64,000 nt of DNA, from NCBI GenBank assembly GCA_028583605.1, contig CM053336.1:22739004-22803003 (forward strand), given 5' to 3'. The DNA is from Dastarcus helophoroides. Its lineage: Eukaryota > Arthropoda > Insecta > Coleoptera > Bothrideridae. The translations under genes and the position numbers were made by a program. Below the pieces are notes generated by a model. It worked only from the letters and a program-made list of their open reading frames with translations. It made no database searches and was not told where the DNA came from. Positions 1 to 13,400 of this stretch are shown in pieces; position 1 is the stretch's first letter; each line of letters starts with the position of its first letter.

Positions 1-1020
1 TAAAGTATTTCATTTACAAATAAATATTTAGAAAAGATAGAAAATTATGGATGTATTATCGTTCTTGAACACCGGTGTTTGTGACATCGATGTTTCATTT
101 TAAAAAAAACTCGATGCATCCCTATTTAAGGTTAGCCTACTGGCAGCAGTCTGGGAATTGTTGTCAGAAGTGAAAATTTAAAACTAGGAAGTAAGAGTAA
201 TATTTTTGATTTTCAAATTGATTGTTTTACCGAAAATTGAAATTACATAATTTGTAAACTACAATTATCATTTTATTCACACTTGTACAGACTATTACAG
301 TACTCACTGTTGTAATACACAGCGATTCTACAATTAAACAATTAAAATAATAATCAACATTGGACTTTGTTTAACTTGTTAGTTCGAGGTTGGTTAGCAC
401 TGGCGGTTAACTAGATGATTTATAAACCTTTCTCCTTCAATATTTGACTTAAGGTTCGCTTATGAACTGCTTCAGTCATGCATGTTCCTTTTTCGAACAT
501 ATTTGTTTCATATTGATCGACACTTCATGATCTTTGATGGTTATTCATCTTTGTTTACATTACTTATTGACAGCTTGGGCAAATGTTAGTAGTCAGGAGT
601 CTTAACTGCCAATTTTATTAGTTGCCGCTTCAAAATTTATTTTTAATTATCATATTTAATTAATTTAATGATTTTCATAATAATAAATTATGGAATTGTG
701 CTCTTTCTGCTGTTTTTTTAGTTAATTGCTTTTGTATTATTTTTAAAATTGTAGATTAAAAGAACTTTTTATTTATTTATTTTTTTGAAGATTGTATACA
801 AAACATCCAACAGTTTACATCAACTTACATTAATAATAATAACACAACTAAACGATGTGTAATGGTAATAATTATTTAGATAAATATTAATTGTAATATT
901 AATAAGTATTCCAAATCCTGTAACACTTTTTAATCATTAATTACAAAAGAGAGTATTATTTACATTTTGCTGGGACATGCCGCCCCAATCTCCTTAAATG
1001 TAGTTAAAGTTCGTATTCTT
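1..1020. other. Non-coding AT-rich sequence upstream of ABCC exon a
   Basis: No exon could be identified. The stretch at about 85-116 has ACATCGATGTTTC and CTCGATGCATCC, which resemble the ends of the TAGAG-type hAT-like element at 3116-5958. The rest looks unique. The missing first ABCC exon may lie here unrecognised or outside the window. Confidence 0.4.
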
Positions 1021-1104
1021 GTCAGAAGTTAGTATATCTTAATGGTTAAGGAGGTAGCCTTTACTTCATAGGTCTGATAAGTTGCGAGTTCAAACCCTTC
1101 TGAC
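1021..1104 (+). tRNA. tRNA-like sequence (tRNA pseudogene or SINE head)
   Basis: GTCAGAAG at the 5' end pairs perfectly with CTTCTGAC at the 3' end, 84 nt overall. Inside are an A-box-like TTAATGGTTAAGGAGG and a B-box-like GAGTTCAAACCC in the right order and spacing for a Leu/Ser-length tRNA. The T-stem and anticodon arm pair poorly and no anticodon can be assigned, so a degenerate tRNA or a tRNA-derived SINE is more likely than a working tRNA. It sits 157 bp upstream of ABCC exon a. Confidence 0.4.
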
Positions 1105-1261
1105 GAAAATGCATTTTTTTAATTCTATTACACGTCTGACTTATAGCTAGCGGCTAAAAAAGTTTTCAATAAAAAATAAAAATGAAGAACAAACGGATGA
1201 CTACAATTGGCTCCTTCCCAGTTTCCTTGATCATTAATTACCTATGAATTTTTTCATTCAG

Positions 1262-1495
1262 ATACATGATGCCGATTTTCCGAAGAACATGCAGAAAAGG
1301 CCTCACAGAAGACGATTTATTCGATCCTCTGCCAGATCACAAATCCAGCGTTTTGGGCGACAAATTAGAAGGAATATGGAAAGAAGCGTACAGAAAACAC
1401 AAAAAAGCTGCCTTACATATAGCCTTATGTAGAATGTTCGGAGTACACTTCGTACTTCTAGGTTTAGTAAAATTAGTAAACGAAATAATGCTAGT
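1262..1495 (+). CDS. ABCC exon a (N-terminal cytosolic part)
   Basis: The acceptor is TTTTCATTCAG and the donor is GTGAGT. The exon encodes the conserved ABCC N-terminal stretch ([27 protein letters not shown]) that precedes the first membrane helix. The first in-frame ATG at 1266 is probably not the start: the frame is open to the acceptor, and relatives carry about 20-40 further residues encoded upstream. Confidence 0.88.
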
Positions 1496-4400
1496 GTGAG
1501 TATATTCCAATCGTGAAGTCCGAATCGATTTAATGACCGAATTATTTTCCAGTGTCGGCTTCCCATGGTTAGTCCGAAAACTAATTAAGTATTTTGAAGA
1601 GAAACAAGATGAAGTTTCTACAAATGATGCCTATTTGTACTTAGGCGGCCTAGTACTTATGTTTGTCATAAATACTTTCTGCGGTCATAACGTTATGATG
1701 GGATTGGCGCACATAACCATGAAATTAAGACTGAGCTGTAGTTCCTTAGTTTATAGAAAAACCCTAAAATTAAGCAGAACAGCCTTAGGATCCACGACGG
1801 TGGGACAACTTGTCAATTTACTTTCGAACGATGTGAGCAAGTTCGAACAAGGATTCATTTTAGCCCATTTCATGTGGGTGGGGCCGATTCAAACCGCAGT
1901 CGGTGTATATTTGATTTATTTGGAGATTGGACAAGCTGCCTTCTTTGGAATACTGTTCCTGTTGTCGTTCATTCCAATGCAAAGTAAGTACTAATTTCAG
2001 TAACCTTACTTTGTCGATTATAATTTTTATGCATGGTAACAATACATTTACGTCATTAAAATAAAGACTATATGTGATTACGATGTTGCAAGTAATATGA
2101 AACTGAATTCTATCTCCAAAACAGAGAAATTTTAAATGTTTTGTTCACGTTGGCGATGTTATCTTTAAAAATAAAGAGCAATGATTTTTATTATTATTTG
2201 CTTTGCATCAACACATGAGCACTGTTATAATAAAACGAAAAAGTAAAGGCACAATTTGAAATCAAAACCGAAGAATAAAATCGAGATTTTAAGAATTATT
2301 TTTATGCAGAGTATCTAAGTCATCATATCGTTAATTTTAAAAGAATATAGAAAAATATAAGTCTGATACAAATACGTGATCAAAGAAAATTTTAATGAAT
2401 ATTTACGAAAATTGACATACAAATCTTGTCCCCTGAAAGCAAGAAATGTTAAAAAACACAACAGAGGTTGCTCCGTGTTTTTTAATATTTCTTGGTTTTA
2501 GGGGACAAGATTTGTATTTCAATTTTCGAAGATAACCAAGGACCAGTCCGTTCCACAAAAAAAATACGAAGAAAAATATTTTTAAAACATAGTTTAAATT
2601 TCCTCTCTGGTTGTCATTTACTACAAGTGAATTTGACGTCGTTGGATGATGGATAGATGCGCCGCAACTTGCAATCGGGAATCGAAAGAAAAGGCGAAAA
2701 CATGAAAATTATTAAGCGCTTCATTTCGGCTTCAAGAACCTCGAATAAGTTGTTAGACGATTCGCTTTTTCGCATGTAAATCTGTCGCAACGATAACGAA
2801 TTGTACAAGAAAGGTAATGTAAAATCGTGAACTGTGCGGAATATTTTGAAAAGAAATGGGTCCAAGTGTTATAAAGTAGTAGGGATATCCGATATACATC
2901 GATGTTTCGAAATTATTCGATCTTTCCATTAAAAACATCGAATAGTATGCATCGACAGTGTGTCGTTGGAAAGTTTCAGGTGTGTCGGCAATATATGAGA
3001 TAACAATTTAAAAATGAATAATAGTAACTTATTTTTAGTCATCAAATTTATTTGAAAAGCAGCCATGAGGACCTTTTTTTTCAGAAATTTATTGGGCACA
3101 GTTGGGAAACACTGGTAGAGATGTAAACGATCCTTGTGAAAATATGGATGTATCGATATTTCAACATCGATGGTAAAACATAAAAAATATCGTTACATCG
3201 CTTACTTTATAAACTAAGTTTAAAAAATCGATGTATCGCATCGCGACAGAATTAGCGTCATCTGTTGCATAGAATTGATGGGACAAAAGTTTTTACCAGC
3301 CACCCGAAGGCGGCGGTGTGCCTAAATTTTAAAAGAAAAATTAAAATTTTAAGAAAAGTTTTTCGAGTATTAACTTTGAAAACTCAAAAACATTAAATGC
3401 ATTTGTTAAAATTTCGATTTTAAATTAATATTTATTTATTATTCATCTAGTAGTTTTTATCAAAATTTCTAGTTCAAAGTTAAAATTTTCAGTTTCTTTA
3501 AGAAAAATTTGTTGGACTTTTTTAAAAGTTTTGTTTATTTTTGTCTACAAAAAAGTCGACCTTTCCAGAGAAAAAAATTAACATTTTTAAAAAAGTCTAA
3601 TTTTTGAATCCAAAGTAAAAGTTTCAATTTAAAAAAAGCATATTTTTTTAATTCAAAATGTTCTTATAAATCTCCAATCGGTCCTAACATTTTGTTTTAA
3701 ATCAAATTCTATTTTTATAAACTTTAGTTTTTTTCCAGAAATTTGAACTTTTTTCCCAATTCGGAGTTTAATCTTGAATTTTTATCGAAAAGTAGAAGAT
3801 TTTTATAAACATTTGAGATTAAAGTGGACTTTTTGGGTTTACCTTTTATGCGTTGATATTTTTGTCCAATGTTCGTCTGCGTTTTCGAAACTTTGTAAAT
3901 TTGAATCTCTAAAAGATATTTTCGATTTTAAAAAGTTAGAATTATTCAAAAGATCCACTTTTCTTAGAAATCTTGACTTTTTATTGAAAACTTAAATTTT
4001 ACGAAAATATCGATATTTTTCAAAATTTCGATTATTAAAAATTTTGATATTTTCTAAAACTCGTATTTGAAAATGTTGTTTTTTAAAAAAATTCAAATTA
4101 TTTTGAAAATTTTGCCCTTTTTAAAAGTTAGTAGGATTCCAAAAATGCTCAAAATTCGATATTTTTACAAAACTTTGCTTCTTTTAAAATTACGATATTT
4201 TTTAACGTTTGGTATTTTAAAATCTAGTTTGACCTTTTTAAAAAGTACGATTTTTTTGTAATTTGGACCCATTTTTGAAAATTTTGAATGCTGTTTATTG
4301 AAAATTTAATTTTTTCAAAATTTTTTTAAAATTTTAACGTTACATTTCTTGAAAATGTTAATTTTTTGTCCTTTTTTTTATCTTATTTCACAACTTTAAC

Positions 4401-7400
4401 TGTCCATATTTTTTCAAATCACAATTTTTTTTAAATTTCGATTTTTTCTTTGAAAAATCCAACTTTCACAATTACATTTTTTTCCCAAAAATGCTGGCCT
4501 ATTTCAAAATTTTCTTTCTTACTAAAAAAATTTAAATTTTTCCTGAAAATTTCAGTATTTTTTGAAATTGTCCCATTTTCTTGAAAATTTTGACTTTAAA
4601 TTTTCGACATTTCAATATTTTGTCCTTTTTGAGGTTTCGACTATTTTTCAAAATTTCGACCTTTTTTAAAAATTTTACTTTGTTCAAAATTATAATTTAT
4701 TTTCAAATGAAATTAGTGTGATTTTAGATATTTCGTTTTATTTTTGAAAATTTCGATTCTTAAAATCTTGTTCAAATGTTGTCTTAAACTTCTTTACTAT
4801 TTTTCAAAGTTACAACTCTTTTTAAAATATCGAATTTTTCAGAATTTCCACACTTTTGGAAATCTTTTTATTGAAAATTTTAACTTTTATGAAAATGTCG
4901 ATATTTTTTAAATTTCGGCTATTAAAATTTTAATTCAAAATTGGTCTGTTAAAATTTAGACTTTTTCGAAAATTTGAATTTTTTTGAAAATTTCGTTTTT
5001 TTAAAAATTTTTAATTTATTTGACGAAATTTTTAAAATTCGATATTTTCTCAAAACCTCGCGGTTTTTGAAAATTCCGATTTGTGACTTAAAAAGAATTT
5101 TATCAAAATTTCGAAATATTTTGAAAAACATGAATTTTTTTAAAAATGTAAAATTTTTCTAAAAACTTTAACATTTTCAAAATTTAATCCATAAGATTTT
5201 CTCAAGAACTGTTTTCTTCAAATCCCCAATTTAACCTTGAATTTTTATTAAATTATCGAGCATGTAATCTTGAAATGTCTACTTTTTCTGAAAATTTTAA
5301 TCTTCGGTTCAAAAAACGTAGATTTTGAGTTTTAAGTCAAAATTTGAAGGAAACAATAAATAAAAAAAATATAAGTTTCAATTCGGAGGGAAAATAATTC
5401 TCATTTCATAACAAATAATTAAAGAAATTAGGTGAAGAACGGCCATTAATTTAAAAAAATGGCTTAGAAACTTTCAGTTTAGAGACGAAATTTCAAGTTT
5501 CTTCACAAAATTTCAACTTTACTCTCGTAATATTGACTTTTTCTCGAAATGCTAAAATTAATGTCAAAATTTCCACCTTTTTCCCCAAATTTCAAAAAAA
5601 GTCAAAGTTTCGGATTTAGCTGCAGTCGAAATGTGAACTTTCATCTCCGAATTTCTGGAAAAAAGTCGGAATTTCAAGAAAAAAGCAAAAGTTTCGAGAA
5701 AGAAGTTGAATTTTCGAGAAAAAAGCGAAATGTCGAGATTGAAGTTAAAATTTCAATTTTAATTTCAAGAATTTCCAAAAAGAGTCGAAATTTTAACGTT
5801 AACCTTGAAATTTTTAAGAATTTTTTTTTGAAATTGATGTCCTTGCTGCATCTTCGTAATTTTGACTTCTTAAATCCGCAATTAACTATAACGATGTATA
5901 CTTTCGATGTACTACATCGAATAAAAACATCGATATATTTTCCAAGTGGACACCTCTATAAAGTGGTTAATATTCAAAAGACCTTTACAAACATTTTGAC
6001 TTTTGACAATCTAAGAGGGAAACAAGTGATGCCGATGGAAATTTTTAAACCCCATGGTATTAAGCGATGAAAAATGTTTATTTCTTCGTAGATGCGGAGT
6101 CTATGAAGAAATAAAGATGAGTTATCGGTAAATAACACGTGATTGAAAAAGATAATGTGCAGCAGTTAAGTATTTGTGTAAGTCGGGGTTTTTTAACCTT
6201 CTTGTAGTTGTGGACCATAACCTTTTTGTAGTTGCGGACTAGATTCAAAATTTTAGAAACACCACGAACCCCTTTCCATGGGATTTCATTCAGGAACAAG
6301 CAGCAATCATTTTGAAAAGTTATCGGGCCAAAAAAGGAATCCAGAATTTTTTCCGTTCGAATATATGTATATTTTTACTTAACTACATAAATTAGTGGAT
6401 CGAATTTTTAGACTAAAATCGAAATTTCGAAAAAGAGCCGAATTCTGGGAAAAAAGTGAAAAAATTAAACTTTACTTTAGTTTCAAAATTTAGATTTTCG
6501 ATCGAAATTGAACTTTTTGGTCAGTTTTTCTTAAAAGCTCTATTTTTTCAAGATGTATAATTCTTTAATAATTTCGGATCATGAGTGTTGCGAATTTTCC
6601 GAAAGTTTCCGCTTTTTTGAAAATTGCGATTGAAATTTTCGACCTTTCAAATTTTAAGATTTTTCGAAAATTTCTTTTTTTAATTTTGACTTATTTGAAA
6701 ATGTTGATATTTTTTCAAAAGTTTTTAAAAATTCTTTACTTATTTGAAAAGTATCAATTTTTTTGAAGGTTCAATGTTTTTCAAATTTTCGAATTTTTTA
6801 TTACGTTAGATTTATTTTCAAATTATCCTTTTTTCCGGCTTCTTTTTTTCCTAATTTTCAAATTTTCAATTTTTTTTTAAATTTCGATTTTGTTCAACAT
6901 TTTGACTTTTGTTTAAAAATTTCGATTTTCATTATAAACCTCGACATTTTGTTTTGAAATTGAAATTGACTATTATTTTCAAAATTCGTCATTTTTTCAA
7001 ATATTCCTACTTTCTTGAAAATATAGACTTTTTCCAAATTGTCGAAAGGGTCTAGCTAGATAAGTATGGCGAAGTGGCACCCAAATGGGAAACTATAGTA
7101 ATATTTTCAAAAAGTTATTACCTTGGCATATGGCATATTTATGTATATTTTGGCTCGATATTTCAACGTGACTATAAGATATTAAAAAAAATATAAATTT
7201 GAGAAGATTTTTTAATTTTTTATATCTTTTGAACTAAATAAATTAGAAAGTTAAAACTAACGGCATATTATAGCTAATATTTCGGAGTATATTATATATT
7301 TTTTTAGTATTTCTAGCCGCCCCAAAAATGAATAAAAAAATAATTTAGTATTTTTTAATAGCTTTATCCGAGATACAATGATGAAATCAATACATGTTAT

Positions 7401-10400
7401 AGTACCGATCAAGTATTATAATATATAAAAAAATCACCTGATAAAAATTGGTGCAACACTTTGAAAAAAATTAAGTTGAAGTTTTCACCCTTCAGAATAT
7501 AACAAATTTTTGTTATTTTTGAAGTAAAATTGGTTTTTTTGTGCAATTTATATTTTAACATAGTGTGGTAAAGTTAAATAAAATTCAGAATTTTTATATT
7601 TTATGTTATATTAAAGAGAATATTTTACTAATTTTAATTTTTTAAAAATTTGTTCCTACATTTTGTGTAGACGGTATTTCTTAGCTAATGTTTCATTGTA
7701 TAAATATGATTGTTTTTCTTAAGTATTGCACCAATTTTTATTCAGTAAATTTTCTGTATGTTATAGTACTTGAATATATATTAATTTCGTGATTATATCT
7801 CTCAAATAAAACTATTAAAAAAAAATTATTTTTTTATTAATTTTTTGGGTATCTAGAATTAATAAAAAAATTATTAAAAAATATATAATGTACGTTGAAA
7901 TATTAGCGATAATATGCCTTTGGTTGCATTTTTCTAACTTATTTAGTTCAAAAGATATAAAAAATTTAAAAAAATTTCTTAAATTGACAATTTTTTTTAA
8001 TATACCGTAGCCACCTTGAATATGGAGCCCAAATAGACATAAATTTTGTTCACTTGTCAATGTAATAACTTTTCAAGGTAATTAACTTTTACTGCAGGTT
8101 CTCATTTAGGAACCACTTCGCCATACTTATCCTGCTAGACCCTTTTTTTCATAACTTCAATAATATCTTGATTTTTTAAAAATTGTATTTTTTTCAAAAT
8201 TTCTACGTTTTTTGAATGGTACGTTTTTTTTGAAAATTATAAATTTTTTAAAATGTTGCCTTTTTTTAAGTCACGACAATTATTGAAATTTTCGACTATT
8301 TTCGTCGAGTATTTTGAAAAATTTTTCAAATATTTCACTATATTTTGAACTGTTTGAAATTTTTGAAATTTCATCTTATGAAAGTTATGATTTTTCTTAA
8401 ATATTTTGGAAATTTTCTTGGACCATTTTTATTGTGAGTAAAGAAGAATTTTTACCTTTTTGAAAATTGCGATTGAAAATTTCGACATTTCAAAGTTTAT
8501 ATATTTTAGGATATTTCGTCGTTGTGCCAATTTTGACTTTTTTAAAACATCTGACAATTTTTAAAATTTTCATGATTAAATTTTTGAAAATTTCGATTTT
8601 CTTCAAAATTTTCACTTATTTTGAAAGTTTCGATTTATTTTAATTTTGATATATTTTGAATTATTTTTATTTCCGTTGACTCATTTTTAAGTTTCGCCAT
8701 TTTTTCAAATTTTTATAAATGTTTCTTTTATAGATTCGACGTTTTTTAAACTGCAAATTGTTTTCAAAATTTCCACCATTTAAAAACTCTTTGTTTTTTA
8801 AAAATGTCGAGTTTTCTTAAATCTGGACTTTTTCAACATTTTGTCTTTTGACATTTTCGACTTTTTTCAAGCTTCACCCTTTTTCCGAGTTATTTGGAAA
8901 TTTAAACGAAATTTCCATTCTTTGAAAATTCTTAACTTATTTGAAAAATATCGAGTTATTTAAAAGCTGGATGTTTTTCAAATTTACGAATATTTTAATA
9001 CGTCAGATTTATTTTCAAATTAAAAGTTTTTTCGGCTCCTTTTTAAATTTTGTCTCTTTTTTAAAAATTTCGATTTTTCTTTATAAATCTCGACATTTAT
9101 GTTTGAAATTACCGAATATTTTCAAAAACTATTTTTCAAAAATGGCCATTTATTCGGAATTCCTTGAAAATGTTGTCTATATGCAAATTTGTCGAAATTT
9201 TTCTCATAACTTCGATAATATGTTGATTTTTTTTAGAAGTTGTAAGTTATTTTAAAAACTTTTACTCGGAGACTTGCTTCATTTTTTAAATGATACGTTT
9301 TTTGAAAATTTTGAATTTTTTAAAATGTCGACCTTTTGAAAGTCTCGACTTTTTTTTAAATTATTGACTATTTTCGTAGATTATTTTTAAAAATTTTGAG
9401 TTTTTTCAAAAATTTAGGTATATTTGGAAATGCTTGATTTTTTTTAATGTTGACTCATGAAAATTTTGATTTTTTAAAATATTTTGGAAATTTTCTTCAA
9501 CTAGTTTTTTCTGAGTAAAGGAGAATTTTTATCTTTTTGAAAATTGCGATTGAAAATTTCGACTTTTTAAAGTTTAGATTTTTTCGAAAATTTCGTCTTT
9601 GTGCAAATTCGAATTTTTTGAAAAATTTGACAATTTTTATAATTGGAGCTCTTTCGATTTCGATTTTCTTAAAAATGTTTACTTTTTTTGAAGATTTCGA
9701 TTTATATAAATCGCAATATTGACCGCTGACTAATGTTTAAAATTTCCTATTTTTTAAATTTTTATAAATTTTAAACATTTGTTTTATAGTTTCGACCTTT
9801 TAAACATTTAGACAATTTTTAAATTGCAGAATATTTGCAAAATATTCTTTTTATAAAAATTCGTGTTTTTTGAAAGTCTCGAGTTTTGCAAAATCTGGTT
9901 TTTTCAATATTTTAACTCTTGAAATTTTAGATTTTTTTCAAAGCTTCATCTTTTTTTCGATTTCTTTGGAAATGTAAACGCTTTTGAAGATTTCTGATAT
10001 CTTCTAAAAGTTTTACTTTTTTGCAAACTTTTAATTTAAAAAAAGATGATGTTCCAAAATTCTGAGTGTTTAAAAATTATCCCAATTTTAAAAAATTTTT
10101 GAATTGTTTTGTAATTTCGATTTTTTTTTGACTTGATATTTACATTTTTTGAAATTTTTGACCACTTTTATCGACTATGTTTCAAAATTTTAAGTTTTTT
10201 GAAAACTTTGATTTTCTCAAATTTTTGATTTTTTAAAATTCAGCCTTTTTTGAAAATTTCGATTGACTATTTCTCAATATCTTGAGTTTCTTGCAAACCT
10301 TTATTCTTTTTAAATTGTAGAATTATTTTAAAATTCGTCGAATTTTTTAAAATTTTTGAATGAATATCTTGATTTTTTGCAAATGTCGACAATCTTTCTG

Positions 10401-13400
10401 AATTTTAATTTTTTTTCAATTTTTAGCTAAAATTTTCGGCATTTTTAAAGAAAGGTTCGATTTTTTAAAATTTTAGGCTATTTCAATTTTAAAAATTTTT
10501 TGGCATTTATTTTAAAATCAAGACCTAAAAAGTTTTGGCTTTAAGCTCTATTTTTTTTTGATAAATTCGCATTTTTTCTCACAATTCCAAATTTGTATAT
10601 TTAGTAGTTACAGATTTTCCTACAATTTAAGATTATTTTTAGAAATTCCATTTTTTTAAAAATTCAATGTAACTTTTTTTTCATAATATTTCAAAATCAC
10701 ACCTTCAAGCTACAGTTCTTTAAATAAAGAATTATGAATTAATAATTTCTAGATTTTCTATAAAATATTGACATTATTCTGAAAGTTCAAATCTCAATTT
10801 TAATTTTATTTCTCAAAGTTATTAGCTTTTACTCGAAATATTTAAGTTGTTTCAAAAGTTCAAGTACTTTTTCCGAGCTTAAAGTTGAATATTTTTTTTC
10901 CATCGATTTTTGCAAAATTTTGAATTTTATCTCAAAATTTTGAGTTTTTTTTTAATGTGTCGTAGAATTGTGATTTTTTTAAAAACAATCTTTTAATTTT
11001 AATTTATTTCCCAAAATTTTTTAGTTTAAATATCTTCTAGGTTATGTTGGAAATAAATTTGTAGTACGAATTGCAAAGTTTTAAAAATTTATAAATGAGT
11101 CCATCTGAACTGAACTGAAAACCAAAAAAACTGTTATTTTTGTGGGAATGAAAAGCGGTCCCGAATCGATATAATTTTTATTTAATCGAAACCTCGAACA
11201 GAAATAAAATAGAAAAAGTATCGGTGCGAAACCATGATTTAACACAAAAATTGAATATATTCTGGAGCAGCATCCCCACTAATCTAAGCTATGAATCGCT
11301 ACTGCTGATTAAGTAAGGAACATACATAAACATGACAAAAAAATCATAACAGCATACTAGATTGGAAAGCTTTTTGTACATCTGACATTTAACATGCTTC
11401 GAAATTAGTACGGTTGTTTGAGCATTGAACATTAATTTCTAAATTTCTGGAAATTTCCGACCATTTTATAAGAAATCTTGAATTTTCCGACATTAGGACT
11501 TTTTTACCTTTAATCTTCGACTTTATTCTTTAAATTTTAAACTCGCAATTTTCATGTTTTTTTTTCAACATTAGCCAAATTTAAACTTACAACTCCATCA
11601 AGGTTTTAAAAAGGACTAAACTTCTAAGAAAAGTAATAAGTATATGAAACTTTTTAGAAAACTCGAAATTTGATTGTTTTCCAATCTTAATTATTTTTTA
11701 ATTTTCAATTTAATCCAAAAATTTAGATTTCAAACTCGACATTTCCACATTTTTCTAAAAATTTCGACTGTTAACTTGAAAGTTCAAATTAAAAACAGTA
11801 AATATTCCAGCTTTAATCATTCACAAAAAAGAGAAACTTTTGCAAAAATTAGAAGTTTTTAAACTCTTTTTCTTGATCAGCTTCCCCATTTATAAACGCA
11901 CGTACTGCGTCTTGTCATGATGATGGGTGCGATTTTTCAAAACAGACTGTCCTTGTATTCTACTTCAATACTTCTCTAGTGCATTGTCCTCAGATAGAGG
12001 CTGTTATAACAGATAACGGTAATTAACGTAATTAATAGTCCTTTTTGCATATTAAGGCCACGCGAGATATCCTTATTATTTTATTAGCTAATTTCTTCTT
12101 ACCGCAAAGCAAGGAAGCAATTTCTAATACTTTTTTTTTTTTAGTTTGGATGGGAAAAAGAACCTCTCACCTTCGTTTAAAGACTGCATTACGTACAGAC
12201 GAAAGAGTCAGGTTAATGAACGAAATTATTTCCGGAATACAAGTCATTAAGATGTATTGTTGGGAGAAGCCCTTTGCAAAACTTGTGGAATACGTCAGAA
12301 GGTAAGAGACTTTTTTAGCTAGAAATTCAGTAAAGCGTTCTAACCCTAAACAATACCATATTGTGTTGAGTTCACTTATAAAGCTGCCTTAAATTTAAAA
12401 TACTGGATAGATGATGTAAGACAACGAATAACATTAATTACGAAATACTGAATATCCGAATACCGAATCCTACACCGAATTTCCTACCGAATCACCATTC
12501 GAGTGCGCGTGTATTTATATTGGGCATTCCTTCGCGAAGTTTCCATTCGGGAAACCTCTAGTAGGTTCTAGACTAGACACCTGTTTATGAGTTATCAACA
12601 TGACAACAGTGGGTTACGTTGAGGTGGCCCGTGTTCTTCGCGATTTCTATCAAATCAGTTCGTTTCCCAAACTTTTTTCGTCATGGCCTGGTTATTTTTA
12701 TGTTTTTCTTTCGTGGCTCACTAAAAGATTTTTTAACTATGCAAAAACTTTGTTACTATTTTCAAAATTTCGACCACATTTTGATGTTGGAAGTCAAAAT
12801 TTCGCCTTTGATCCCAACATTTTGTTTCCAAGTCCAGTTGAAGTTTCAAAGTTTCTTGTAAATCTTGAATCTGGATTTTTTCTTTAAATTTTGAGTACAT
12901 TTAATTCTTTATATTTTTTTAAAACGTTGACATTAGGTTGAAACGTTTTTCTGAAAATTCGTTTAAAATCTTGTTATTTTAAACTTCAAAATTAAAAAAA
13001 ATCTGTAGAATGTTCTATAATATTAAAATCGAAATTTTGAAAATAAGGTCAAACTTTTGAGAGGAAACATTAAATGGTAAAGCAAATGGAAATTTCGCAT
13101 TTAAAATCAAAAACAATTTGAAATTACAAAGGATTTTCTCGAAATTTCCAGTTTTAACCAAAACATTTAAAATTTAACTCAAATTTTTTTGAAAAAAGTT
13201 CGACAATTTCAATTTTGGAAAAAATATTTTTTTAAAATGTTGATATTTTTAAAGTAAAGCTTTACTTTAATTTAGAACTTTTAAGTTTAGAAGCAAAATT
13301 TCAACTTACCTTTATAACTGAACTCTTGAGAAAATATTTAATTGTAATTTAGAATAAAATACATCTTTGGATAAAAACTTAAGATACGTAAACAAATTTT

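Noticed and set aside
1266..1268. ATG at 1266 as the ABCC start codon
   Set aside because: A strong splice acceptor lies directly upstream, the frame is open to it, and relatives have additional N-terminal residues. It is more likely internal.
5549..6070. 173-codon open frame on the + strand
   Set aside because: It is made of Lys/Phe/Ser-rich strings from the AT-rich array and runs across the end of the hAT-like element. No family features and no coding-like codon use.
3774..10600. Many 60-105 codon frames in the array blocks
   Set aside because: They contain almost only F, L, K, I, N, S residues from low-complexity DNA and appear on both strands equally.
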